Source of the DNA: Cyanobacteriota bacterium
GTDB lineage: Bacteria > Cyanobacteriota > Cyanobacteriia > Phormidesmidales > Phormidesmidaceae
Assembly (NCBI GenBank): GCA_027483425.1
Contig: JAIXUR010000533.1
Span: 1 to 6,271, forward strand
Reading direction: 5' to 3'
Length of the DNA stretch: 6,271 bases
Below, one piece after another: positions 1 to 5,923 of the stretch. The position numbers and the translations under genes were made by a program. How positions within the stretch are numbered: the first letter of the stretch is position 1; each line of letters opens with the position of its first letter. The notes under the pieces are model-generated. The model ran no database searches. It had not been told where the DNA came from and saw only the letters and a list, made by a program, of their open reading frames with translations.

Positions 1-1853
1 TCGGTTTTACCAACCCCGGTGGGGCCGAGAAAGATAAAGCTGGCGATCGGTCGGTTGGGGTCAGCTAGTCCGGCCCGCGATCGCTGGATGGCATCGGCCA
101 CGGCGGTGACCGCTTCCTCTTGGCCAATCACCCGGTGGTGCAGTTCATCCTCCAGCAGCAGCAGCTTCTGCATTTCAGACTGAACCAGCTTGCTGATCGG
201 AATGCCTGTCCACTTGGAGATAATTTCGGCGATGTCTTCCTCGGTGACCTCCTCACGTAGCAGGGTTTTGCCGGTGGTTTGGGTGGCGGTGAGCTGGGTT
301 TCGGCGGTTTCGAGCTGGCGCTGGAGCTCGGTGAGCTTACCGTACTTGAGTTCGGCAGCCCGGTTGAGGTCGTAGTCGCGCTCGGCCTGCTGAATTTCGA
401 TATTGATGCGATCGATGTCTTCTTTGATCGACTGAATGTGGTCAATGGTGTCTTTTTCAGACTGCCACTGGGCATTGAGGGCGCTCTGCTGCTCCTTGAG
501 GTCGGCTAGTTCTTTCTCAATCCGCCCCAGCCGCTCCAGAGAGGCGACATCGCTTTCTTTTTTGAGCGACAAACGCTCCATCTCCAGCTGAAGAATCTTG
601 CGATCGACTTCGTCTAGCTCTTCGGGCTTAGAGGTGATTTCCATCTTCAGCTTGGCGGCGGCCTCATCGACCAGGTCAATGGCTTTGTCGGGCAAAAAGC
701 GATCGCTAATGTACCGAGTCGACAGGGTGGCCGCGGCCACCAGGGCGCTGTCGGAAATTTTGACCCCGTGGTGAACTTCGTAGCGCTCCTTCAGCCCGCG
801 CAGAATGGAGATAGTATCGGGCACCGTGGGCTGATCTACATACACCTGCTGAAAGCGGCGCTCGAGGGCGGCGTCTTTTTCAATGTATTTGCGGTACTCA
901 TCCAGGGTCGTGGCACCAATGCAGCGCAGTTCGCCCCGGGCCAGCATGGGCTTGAGCAGATTGCCCGCATCCATGGCACCCTGGGTGGCCCCGGCCCCCA
1001 CCACCGTATGAATTTCGTCGATAAAGAGAATAATCTGGCCTTCGGAGTCGGTGACTTCCTTGAGCACCGCCTTCAGGCGCTCCTCAAACTCGCCCCGGTA
1101 CTTGGCCCCGGCAATCAGCGACCCCATATCCAGCGAGATCAACTGTCGATCCTTGAGGGATTGAGGCACGTCGCCGCTGACAATGCGCTGGGCCAGCCCT
1201 TCGGCGATCGCGGTTTTGCCCACCCCTGGCTCGCCAATCAGCACCGGGTTATTCTTGGTGCGGCGGGAGAGAATCTGGATCGTCCGGCGAATCTCGTCGT
1301 CGCGACCAATCACCGGATCGAGTTTGCCCCGGCGGGCGGCCTCGGTGAGGTCACGTCCGTACTTCTCGAGGGATTGGTACTTGCCTTCGGGGTTTTGGTC
1401 GGTCACTTTTTGGGTGCCTCGAATATCTTGAATAACCTGCTTGAGCTTCGCTTCACTCAGGCCTAGCTCTTGAAACAGGGCCTTGCCAAAGCGGATGTCG
1501 CCGGGGTAGGCCAGGATCAGGTGTTCGATGGAAATATAGTCGTCGCCGTAGTCTTTTTTGTACTTGTCGGCGCGATCGAGCAGGGTATCCAACGACTTGC
1601 CTAAATAGACCGACGCCCCGCTGCCCGAGACCTTAGGCTGGCTGGCCATAAAGGCTTCGGTGCGATCGCGCAGCTGCTGTCCGTTGGCTCCTAGTTTGAC
1701 AAAAATACTGCTGGCCAGGCCGTCTTGATCCAGCAGAGCCAGTAGTAGGTGGTCGCTTTCAATCTGCTGCTGCTGGGCCTGTTTCGTAATATCCTGGGAG
1801 CGCACAATGGCATCCCAGGCTTTTTCAGTAAATTGGCTTTGGGTGGGTTGCAT
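1..1853 (-). CDS. clpB: ATP-dependent chaperone/disaggregase ClpB, C-terminal part beyond window edge
   Basis: ClpB is a cytoplasmic hexameric AAA+ disaggregase that threads aggregated proteins through its pore, working with DnaK/DnaJ/GrpE. The frame is open from an ATG at 1853 to the window edge, giving 617 residues plus two bases. Visible in order: Clp N domain (about 1-145); first AAA+ module with Walker A GEPGVGKT at 207-214, Walker B FIDE with D279/E280, and arginine fingers R332/R333 in ALERRFQ; a coiled-coil middle domain at about 410-530 with the AELKYG segment (Y504), which separates ClpB from ClpA and ClpC; then the start of the second AAA+ module, ending inside Walker A GPTGVGKT at 610-617. 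Family members are about 870 residues, so roughly 250 are missing because of the window edge, not a mutation. The start is backed by GGAG eight bases upstream. Cyanobacteria often carry two paralogues (ClpB1, ClpB2); the MQPT start resembles ClpB1 as I remember it, but I cannot separate them firmly. No CIRCE element is visible upstream. Confidence 0.97.
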   Translation of the reverse strand, partial: MQPTQSQFTEKAWDAIVRSQDITKQAQQQQIESDHLLLALLDQDGLASSIFVKLGANGQQLRDRTEAFMASQPKVSGSGASVYLGKSLDTLLDRADKYKKDYGDDYISIEHLILAYPGDIRFGKALFQELGLSEAKLKQVIQDIRGTQKVTDQNPEGKYQSLEKYGRDLTEAARRGKLDPVIGRDDEIRRTIQILSRRTKNNPVLIGEPGVGKTAIAEGLAQRIVSGDVPQSLKDRQLISLDMGSLIAGAKYRGEFEERLKAVLKEVTDSEGQIILFIDEIHTVVGAGATQGAMDAGNLLKPMLARGELRCIGATTLDEYRKYIEKDAALERRFQQVYVDQPTVPDTISILRGLKERYEVHHGVKISDSALVAAATLSTRYISDRFLPDKAIDLVDEAAAKLKMEITSKPEELDEVDRKILQLEMERLSLKKESDVASLERLGRIEKELADLKEQQSALNAQWQSEKDTIDHIQSIKEDIDRINIEIQQAERDYDLNRAAELKYGKLTELQRQLETAETQLTATQTTGKTLLREEVTEEDIAEIISKWTGIPISKLVQSEMQKLLLLEDELHHRVIGQEEAVTAVADAIQRSRAGLADPNRPIASFIFLGPTGVGKT

Positions 1854-1860
1854 AGGCTCT

Positions 1861-1867
1861 TCTCCCC
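1861..1867 (-). promoter_or_regulatory. Ribosome binding site of clpB
   Basis: On the minus strand this reads GGGGAGA and contains GGAG. It lies eight bases before the ATG at 1853-1851, which supports that start. It is the only good Shine-Dalgarno match near the beginning of the ClpB frame. Confidence 0.7.
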
Positions 1868-1903
1868 AGGCTATGGGGCGCGTTAACGATTGGGTATGCC
1901 TGT

Positions 1904-1909
1904 ATTGTA
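1904..1909 (-). promoter_or_regulatory. Candidate -10 element upstream of clpB
   Basis: The minus strand reads TACAAT, one base away from TATAAT, about 50 bases upstream of the clpB ATG and just after a T run. At 17-bp spacing the -35 position is CCTGCT, which does not match TTGACA, and there is no TG extension. If real, the promoter depends on an activator or an alternative sigma factor. This is a weak call by eye. Confidence 0.3.
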
Positions 1910-1954
1910 AAAAGAGTTGCCTACCCAGCAGGATCGGTGTTCACGATTGTTCTC

Positions 1955-1970
1955 AGGCGGGTTGCCGCCT
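1955..1970. repeat. Perfect 6-bp GC hairpin with 4-base loop upstream of clpB
   Basis: The plus strand reads AGGCGG, loop GTTG, then CCGCCT. It lies about 100 bp upstream of the clpB start and about 45 bp upstream of the candidate -10 box. On the plus strand only a short TTT (1970-1972, partly in the stem) follows, and on the minus strand no T run follows, so it is a poor intrinsic terminator in either direction. It could be an operator-like site or chance. Confidence 0.45.
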
Positions 1971-2043
1971 TTAGAGGGTGTTTGAAAAGGGCTGTCCCAG
2001 ATCTGATTTGCCACCAAGAGACAGCAAAAACGCTCCATGCCAG

Positions 2044-2067
2044 ATCCAAATAAATATTTAAATGGAT
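2044..2067. repeat. AT-rich 24-bp imperfect palindrome
   Basis: The arms are ATCCA and TGGAT, separated by AA on each side from a perfect inner palindrome TAAATATTTA. Ten of the twelve base-pair positions are symmetric. It is the most AT-rich spot in a GC-rich neighbourhood. It could be a protein binding site or debris of a mobile element; no function can be assigned. Confidence 0.4.
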
Positions 2068-2140
2068 TAAAAGCCTATACCGGGTTTAAGCCAGTAGGAA
2101 TACCTGTTCGCCCAGACGGTGATCGCTAGCCCAGACCCAT

Positions 2141-2971
2141 TCATTTCACCTCCTGGCACTGGTGGGCGAGAGAAAATTCGTTACGCGCCTGTTCTAACCT
2201 CAGCTGTCTTAGTTCAGGATCTTGAAGGTTGTCTAGGGTTTGCTTCACCCCAGAAAAAAAGCTTGGATATGACAACACCGGCTTTGCCTCAGTCTGATAC
2301 TTGAGAACAGCCAATCCCTTACCGCAGAAATCTGGATCGTTATAGACCAGGGTCAGCCCTGGATAGGTCTTTAACCATCGAGCAACCGCCGCTTTCTCAT
2401 CATCGCGCCCAGCGTCATCTAGGACGATCAGGGCATTGAGGTTCAGGTAAGGGTAAATCAGCGGTAGTGCCCCATCGCGGCCAAAGAAAAACTGAGGGGC
2501 ATCGATCAAAACCAGGTCAAAGGGGGCCCTAGCGGCTAGGGCTTGAACGGCACTCTTGTACCAAAAATACAGCCCAAGGCGGCCCCAGCCCAGCTCGGGT
2601 TTAGTGACAATCATGGCGGCATCAACCGTTTCCTGTTGCTGGACCAGGGCCCATTGGTCGACGCACCAGCGAGGCGACTGCTCAAGGGAGGTGAGTCTGC
2701 CACCCCCCCCTAAGGATAGGGCCGTTGCCAGCACCACCGAAGAAGAACCAGCCCCAAACTCAAGCACGCTCTTAGGCTGCAGTTGACCGACCAGCTGCCC
2801 TAAAAAGTTGGCTGCCGCAGGGGTAATGGCCCAGCCGCCCGGACAACTCGCGACGACCGACTGCAGGGCTGGCGTCAGATTTTGAGCCTCTAGGAGTGCA
2901 CTAATGCAAATATTCTGGGGTAGCTCAGAGGGCCCATCGCCCCACATTTCTGGAGGAACGGTATTCGGCAT
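2141..2971 (-). CDS. Class I SAM-dependent methyltransferase, substrate unknown
   Basis: The protein has 276 residues and a Rossmann-type methyltransferase fold. Motif I is VLEFGAGSSSVVLA (69-82), the glycine-rich SAM-binding loop. LTSLEQ (93-98) gives the acidic residue E97 after strand 2, expected to contact the SAM ribose. FDLVLIDAP (151-159) is the strand-4 motif and ALIVLDDAGR (180-189) is strand 5. This pattern resembles the Methyltransf_24-like group; no acceptor-binding signature is recognisable, so the target could be a small molecule, a sugar or a protein. There is no signal peptide or membrane segment, so it is probably cytoplasmic. The tail after about residue 240 is polar and helical. 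The ATG gives the longest frame, but it has no convincing Shine-Dalgarno sequence. The stop of the upstream marC-like gene is 38 bp away, so expression from the marC transcript is plausible. A run of eight Gs encodes part of Gly88-Gly91. Confidence 0.85.
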   Translation of the reverse strand: MPNTVPPEMWGDGPSELPQNICISALLEAQNLTPALQSVVASCPGGWAITPAAANFLGQLVGQLQPKSVLEFGAGSSSVVLATALSLGGGGRLTSLEQSPRWCVDQWALVQQQETVDAAMIVTKPELGWGRLGLYFWYKSAVQALAARAPFDLVLIDAPQFFFGRDGALPLIYPYLNLNALIVLDDAGRDDEKAAVARWLKTYPGLTLVYNDPDFCGKGLAVLKYQTEAKPVLSYPSFFSGVKQTLDNLQDPELRQLRLEQARNEFSLAHQCQEVK

Positions 2972-3009
2972 AGTTGACGCTCAGTAAGAATTTTAAGATT
3001 AACCGAGGA

Positions 3010-3681
3010 CTAGGAGCCAAAGGAGGGGGTATCGAGGCCAAAGGCCTGGGCCGGCGGCAGCTGAAGCAGACTGAGGAGGCCATCGAGCATGTACTGTACA
3101 GCCAGGGCCGCCAGCAGCACCCCCAGCACGCGGGTGACGACGTTGATGCCAATCTGCCCCAGTACCTTGGCCAAGGGCTGCGACAGCAGCAGAAATAGAT
3201 AGCACAGCAGCAACACCACCGCCGCCGCCCCCAGCACCACGCTCAACCCCAGATAGTAATTGCTCGCCTCCCGAGACAGCACCAAAATGCTGGCCAAGCT
3301 GCCTGGCCCCGCAATGAGCGGAATTGCCAGCGGAAACACGCTGACATCTTGTTTGGTCTCGGCTTCTTCGGCCTCGGCCTTAGTCTCACGCTCCTGGTGG
3401 ACAAAGATCATGTCAAAGGCAATCTTAAACAGCAGCACCCCCGCCGCCATTTGAAACGCCTGGAGGCTAATGCCTAGGTTGTGGAGCACGTAGGCCCCCG
3501 TCAGCCCAAAGGCCAGGAGAATACCGGCAGATACCAAGACCGCCCGAGTGGCGATTTGGGTTTGCTCGGCCTCGGTGCGATCGCTGACCAGCGCCAGGTA
3601 CAGGGGCGCTAGCCCCACCGGGTCTATGACCACAAACAGAGTGAGAAAGGCTTTGGCAAACAGCGGCAAAACAATGGGCAT
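3010..3681 (-). CDS. MarC/UPF0056 family integral membrane protein
   Basis: The 223-residue length matches the MarC family (about 200-225). The family signatures are present: VIDPVG (18-23) in the first membrane segment, IPLIAGPGS (120-128), and a C-terminal segment INVVTRVLGVLLAALAVQ (179-196). Hydrophobic stretches near 6-30, 45-68, 74-94, 114-135, 143-167 and 180-204 suggest about six membrane-spanning helices. A highly charged cytosolic-type loop rich in E, K and A (95-112) separates the third and fourth. The family was first linked to multiple antibiotic resistance in E. coli, but that role was later disputed, and the transported substrate, if any, is unknown. The ATG at 3681 starts cleanly with a hydrophobic helix, though its ribosome binding site is weak. 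The gene lies between a dynamin-like GTPase gene (142 bp upstream) and a methyltransferase gene (38 bp downstream), all co-directional. Confidence 0.92.
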   Translation of the reverse strand: MPIVLPLFAKAFLTLFVVIDPVGLAPLYLALVSDRTEAEQTQIATRAVLVSAGILLAFGLTGAYVLHNLGISLQAFQMAAGVLLFKIAFDMIFVHQERETKAEAEEAETKQDVSVFPLAIPLIAGPGSLASILVLSREASNYYLGLSVVLGAAAVVLLLCYLFLLLSQPLAKVLGQIGINVVTRVLGVLLAALAVQYMLDGLLSLLQLPPAQAFGLDTPSFGS

Positions 3682-3823
3682 AGGGTCGCCTGAGAGACTG
3701 CCCCAAATCTAGCGCCCTTCTGCACAAGTTGCGCATGACATCAGGGACCCATGACAGCCCTAGGCTGGGTCGCGACGGGTGTTTTGGGGTTTGATCGGTT
3801 TCCCGGACTCTCCTTAAACCTGG
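3682..3823. other. Gap between the dynamin-like gene and the marC-like gene
   Basis: This 142-bp gap separates two minus-strand genes. It holds a short hairpin at 3755-3767 (CAGCC, loop CTA, GGCTG) with no T run on either strand, so it is unlikely to be an intrinsic terminator. No convincing -35/-10 pair for the marC-like gene was found. Read-through from the dynamin-like gene is therefore possible. Confidence 0.5.
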
Positions 3824-5572
3824 CTAGCGGCGCTCAGCCCCCGAGGCGTCCAGGGCCTTCGTACTAAACAGCGCCGTGGCCTCCTGCTGAATGGCCTGGT
3901 ACTGGTCGAGTACTGGCTGCACCGCCGCCTCTTCTCGTTCCACGTAGTCGTAGAACTGGGTGAAAATGCGCTCCACCTCTTCGTAAATCAGCCCCAGTTT
4001 TTCGTTCAGACGACCGGCCACCTCCTGCTGAAAGCGAGCCTTTTCGCTATCGAGGGCCTGCTCGAACTTGCCAATAATGCGATTGCGCTGCCACAAAATG
4101 CCGATCGCCAGCACCACGACCCCCACCCCCGCAAAGGCAATGCCAATGGCGCTGAGGATGGCTTCGGCCACCGCAAACTGGACGACGTGCAAAATGGTGC
4201 CCGCCACCGCCATGATCGCCCCGCCGACAATTTCGTTGGCCATGTCGCCCGCCTGGGTCATCAGCCCATCCCCCAGGCCCTGGTCGGCCATCAGGTTAGC
4301 CACCTTGGCCATCACACTCTCAATCACCTCCTGGCGGCGCTCTAGAACCTTGAGCGAAATGTGACTGCTCTCCAGCCGGTGGGTCTTAACGCTGTCTAGG
4401 TCTTGGTTGAGCCCGTCAAACAGTTGGCGAATGCCATCGACAAAGTGCTGGGCCCCCTCCACGGAGGCTTCCTCGAGGGACGCCCGCAGGTCGCGGGCGC
4501 AGCGCTCCTGAAACTCATCGACCCAGGCCTGCATCGAGGCCTCCTGGTTGAACAGACCGACAAACGATCGCCGCACCACCGTCAGCACCGACAGGCTCTC
4601 GCGAAAGTCGCGCTTAATGCGGGCCGACATGATCTCGTAGCGGGCCGCCAGACGATCGGCGAGGGTGTTGATTTCGTAGCGCGATCGCCCCCGCCCGGCA
4701 TCAATTTTGGTGCGAATGCTCTGGGCCGTGGTGCGATCGACGGCGAGCTGACGGTGCAGGGCCTCCACGTCGGTGTTGAGCAGGGCGATAATTTGCTGGG
4801 TGGTCTGGCTGACGGAGCGCAGCTTAATTTTGTAGCTCTCCCCCGACGACACCATGGCCTGAATGTACTGACGCACGGGCCCAAAGCCGCTGTTAGCCCC
4901 ATCACCCTCCTGCTCCAGGACGGCCGAGGTGGGGAAGATGATCGGCGCTTTGATCTGCTTTTGGTAGGCGTACTCCCGCACCCGCTCGAGGTTGGTTTGC
5001 AGGTCGGCGGGGCGCAGCAGGTCGGCCTGCTGAAGAATAAACACCACCTTTTTGCGCCACTCAGCGCTGACAAAGTCCAAAAAATCCCAGGCGCTCTTTT
5101 GGTAAGGGTTTTTGGCAAACAGCACAAAAAATGTCAGGTCGCTATTGGGAATGTAGCGCTCGGTAATAATCTGGTGTTCGTCAATCACCGTGTTGGTGCC
5201 CGGCGTGTCGACTACGGAAATGTCTTGCAGAATGGGGATGGGTCGCCCAATTTTGCGCAGGCTGGGCTCCACCTGCTCGGTAAAGGCCACCTCGGCGTAG
5301 ACAATCTGCTGAATCGAGTCGGTACAGGGCTCAATGTCGGTGGCGCACACCTCCGCCTCGAGCAAAGCATTGACAAAGCTGCTCTTGCCCGCCTTCACCT
5401 CGCCCACCACCACAAACAAAAAGGGCTCGTTGATGTTACGCCTCAGGTTGTGGGTGGTGCGTTGCAGGTCGGCGTTGTTGATGTGGGTGGCTAAGGCCTG
5501 CACTCGCCCCAGCAGGCCATCTAACCTATCTCGGTAGGCGTGGAGCTGTTCGTTAATAATCTGGCTGGCCAC
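3824..5572 (-). CDS. Bacterial dynamin-like GTPase (BDLP family), GTG start
   Basis: Dynamin-like proteins are large GTPases that assemble on membranes and drive remodelling, fusion or repair. The 582 residues show an N-terminal helix (1-48), then the GTPase domain: G1 P-loop GEVKAGKSS (57-65), a likely G2 threonine at T84, G3 DTPG (122-125), and a probable G5 PTSA (214-217). The G4 position reads QQAD (181-184), not the canonical N/TKxD. Long helical segments (about 245-440) form the stalk. A hydrophobic patch at about 445-494, rich in A, V, I and G, matches the membrane-inserting paddle of Nostoc BDLP, and a helical return arm follows (495-570). Nostoc BDLP1 is 693 residues, so this is a compact member. 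The GTG start is chosen because AAGGAG sits seven bases upstream; an ATG at 5577-5575 is out of frame. It is the first of four co-directional genes. Cyanobacterial relatives are implicated in membrane or thylakoid maintenance; a role here is inferred. Confidence 0.9.
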   Translation of the reverse strand: MASQIINEQLHAYRDRLDGLLGRVQALATHINNADLQRTTHNLRRNINEPFLFVVVGEVKAGKSSFVNALLEAEVCATDIEPCTDSIQQIVYAEVAFTEQVEPSLRKIGRPIPILQDISVVDTPGTNTVIDEHQIITERYIPNSDLTFFVLFAKNPYQKSAWDFLDFVSAEWRKKVVFILQQADLLRPADLQTNLERVREYAYQKQIKAPIIFPTSAVLEQEGDGANSGFGPVRQYIQAMVSSGESYKIKLRSVSQTTQQIIALLNTDVEALHRQLAVDRTTAQSIRTKIDAGRGRSRYEINTLADRLAARYEIMSARIKRDFRESLSVLTVVRRSFVGLFNQEASMQAWVDEFQERCARDLRASLEEASVEGAQHFVDGIRQLFDGLNQDLDSVKTHRLESSHISLKVLERRQEVIESVMAKVANLMADQGLGDGLMTQAGDMANEIVGGAIMAVAGTILHVVQFAVAEAILSAIGIAFAGVGVVVLAIGILWQRNRIIGKFEQALDSEKARFQQEVAGRLNEKLGLIYEEVERIFTQFYDYVEREEAAVQPVLDQYQAIQQEATALFSTKALDASGAERR

Positions 5573-5579
5573 GGCATGT

Positions 5580-5585
5580 CTCCTT
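5580..5585 (-). promoter_or_regulatory. Ribosome binding site fixing the GTG start of the dynamin-like gene
   Basis: The minus strand reads AAGGAG, a full Shine-Dalgarno core, seven bases before the GTG at 5572-5570. The ATG between them lies only two bases from the site and leads into a different frame, so the GTG is the better start. Confidence 0.8.
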
Positions 5586-5625
5586 AAACGCTGTCAGGCC
5601 AAGCCTGGGGCTAATCTGTCATCAA

Positions 5626-5634
5626 ATTATCGCA
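5626..5634 (-). promoter_or_regulatory. Candidate extended -10 promoter of the dynamin-like gene
   Basis: The minus strand reads TGCGATAAT, an extended -10 element (TGN followed by GATAAT, five of six matches to TATAAT). At 17-bp spacing the -35 position is ACAGCC, a poor match, which is common for extended -10 promoters. Transcription would start near 5619, giving a leader of about 47 bases that contains a small hairpin at 5595-5607 (CAGGC/GCCTG, 3-base loop). The 57-bp palindrome begins about 30 bp upstream. Confidence 0.4.
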
Positions 5635-5665
5635 TGCTTAGATTTTTGGGCTGTTTTTGATCTGT

Positions 5666-5722
5666 GATACCCCCGGTTTGTAGGGGCATTGCACTGCAAT
5701 GCCCCTACAAACCGGGGGTATC
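5666..5722. repeat. Near-perfect 57-bp palindrome, probable dispersed hairpin element
   Basis: Two 28-base arms are exact reverse complements around a single central C at 5694. The left arm starts GATACCCCCGG and ends GGGGCATTGCA. As single-stranded DNA or RNA it would form a very stable hairpin. The core around TAGGGGCATTGCA resembles small palindromic repeats I associate with many filamentous cyanobacterial genomes, so a dispersed MITE- or REP-like element is likely. The arms end in TA near both edges (5668-5669 and 5719-5720), which would fit insertion at a TA target, but within a palindrome this may be coincidence. It lies between two divergent genes and lacks a T run on either side. Confidence 0.85.
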
Positions 5723-5807
5723 GGTAATGATTTTCGTGGGGCACTGGCCGGAACCTGAATCGGCCAAAGTGTTTGTCAGAAACAATAATAATATTCCTTT
5801 CGTGGTA

Positions 5808-5836
5808 TTCACGATTCTCTGCTAGGCAAGGATACT
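5808..5836 (+). promoter_or_regulatory. Candidate promoter of the 104-residue protein gene
   Basis: TTCACG (5808-5813) and GATACT (5831-5836) are separated by exactly 17 bases, each matching four of six sigma-70 consensus positions. Transcription would start near 5843, just before the interrupted stem of the leader. The match is modest; the AT-rich patch at 5781-5796 is an alternative -10 region without a fitting -35. Confidence 0.3.
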
Positions 5837-5844
5837 AGTAGTGT

Positions 5845-5905
5845 GTTGAGTCGCTATCGCCGCTAAGGCCGCGACCCCTGGGACTCCACCTACCCTTAGC
5901 TCAAC
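5845..5905 (+). promoter_or_regulatory. Interrupted stem in the leader of the 104-residue protein gene
   Basis: CCTTAGCTCAAC (5894-5905) is complementary to two left-arm blocks, CTAAGG (5863-5868) and GTTGAG (5845-5850), which are separated by a 12-base bulge. The apical loop is 25 bases. The stem closes two bases before the AAGGAG ribosome binding site, so it could influence translation. No known riboswitch or thermometer class is recognised. Confidence 0.35.
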
Positions 5906-5907
5906 GC

Positions 5908-5913
5908 AAGGAG
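5908..5913 (+). promoter_or_regulatory. Ribosome binding site of the 104-residue protein gene
   Basis: AAGGAG lies ten bases before the ATG at 5924. The spacing is slightly long but usable, and this site supports the small frame as a real gene. Confidence 0.65.
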
Positions 5914-5923
5914 CCTTATTGCC

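Larger units (their letters stand above)
1854..2140. other. Intergenic region between the methyltransferase gene and clpB
   Basis: This 287-bp stretch lies between two minus-strand genes. It holds the clpB ribosome binding site and candidate -10 box, a tight GC hairpin at 1955-1970, a sequence at 1974-1989 resembling the end of some IS5-type elements, and an AT-rich imperfect palindrome at 2044-2067. An open frame of 30 codons runs on the plus strand from an ATG at 2037 to a TAG at 2127-2129. It has no ribosome binding site and I do not recognise the peptide, so it is not called as a gene. No clear rho-independent terminator with a T run follows the methyltransferase stop codon. Confidence 0.6.

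Noticed and set aside
768..1466. 232-codon open frame on the plus strand opposite clpB
   Set aside because: It is antisense to the most conserved part of ClpB (first AAA+ module) and shows no recognisable motif or ribosome binding site; it mirrors the codon bias of clpB.
1940..1948. Shared TTCACGATT at 1940-1948 and 5808-5816, both near gene starts
   Set aside because: A single shared nonamer in 6 kb is not unlikely, and the two copies have different orientation and distance relative to their genes.
1854..2000. CIRCE/HrcA operator upstream of clpB
   Set aside because: The TTAGCACTC-N9-GAGTGCTAA pattern is not present on either strand; the only inverted repeat here is the unrelated AGGCGG/CCGCCT hairpin.
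2037..2129. 30-codon plus-strand frame starting MPDPNKYLNG
   Set aside because: No ribosome binding site, only 30 codons, and an unrecognised peptide. It is mentioned as possible debris, not called as a gene.
3755..3767. Hairpin CAGCC-CTA-GGCTG as terminator after the dynamin-like gene
   Set aside because: The stem has only five pairs and no T run follows on either strand.
4403..5494. 363-codon open frame on the plus strand opposite the dynamin-like gene
   Set aside because: It lies wholly antisense to a gene with clear GTPase motifs, has a low-complexity composition rich in Leu, Gly, His and Val, and matches no family I know. Long antisense frames are expected in GC-rich coding DNA.
5666..5722. 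The 57-bp palindrome as a bidirectional rho-independent terminator
   Set aside because: It lies upstream of both divergent genes, so neither needs termination there, and no T run follows either arm.
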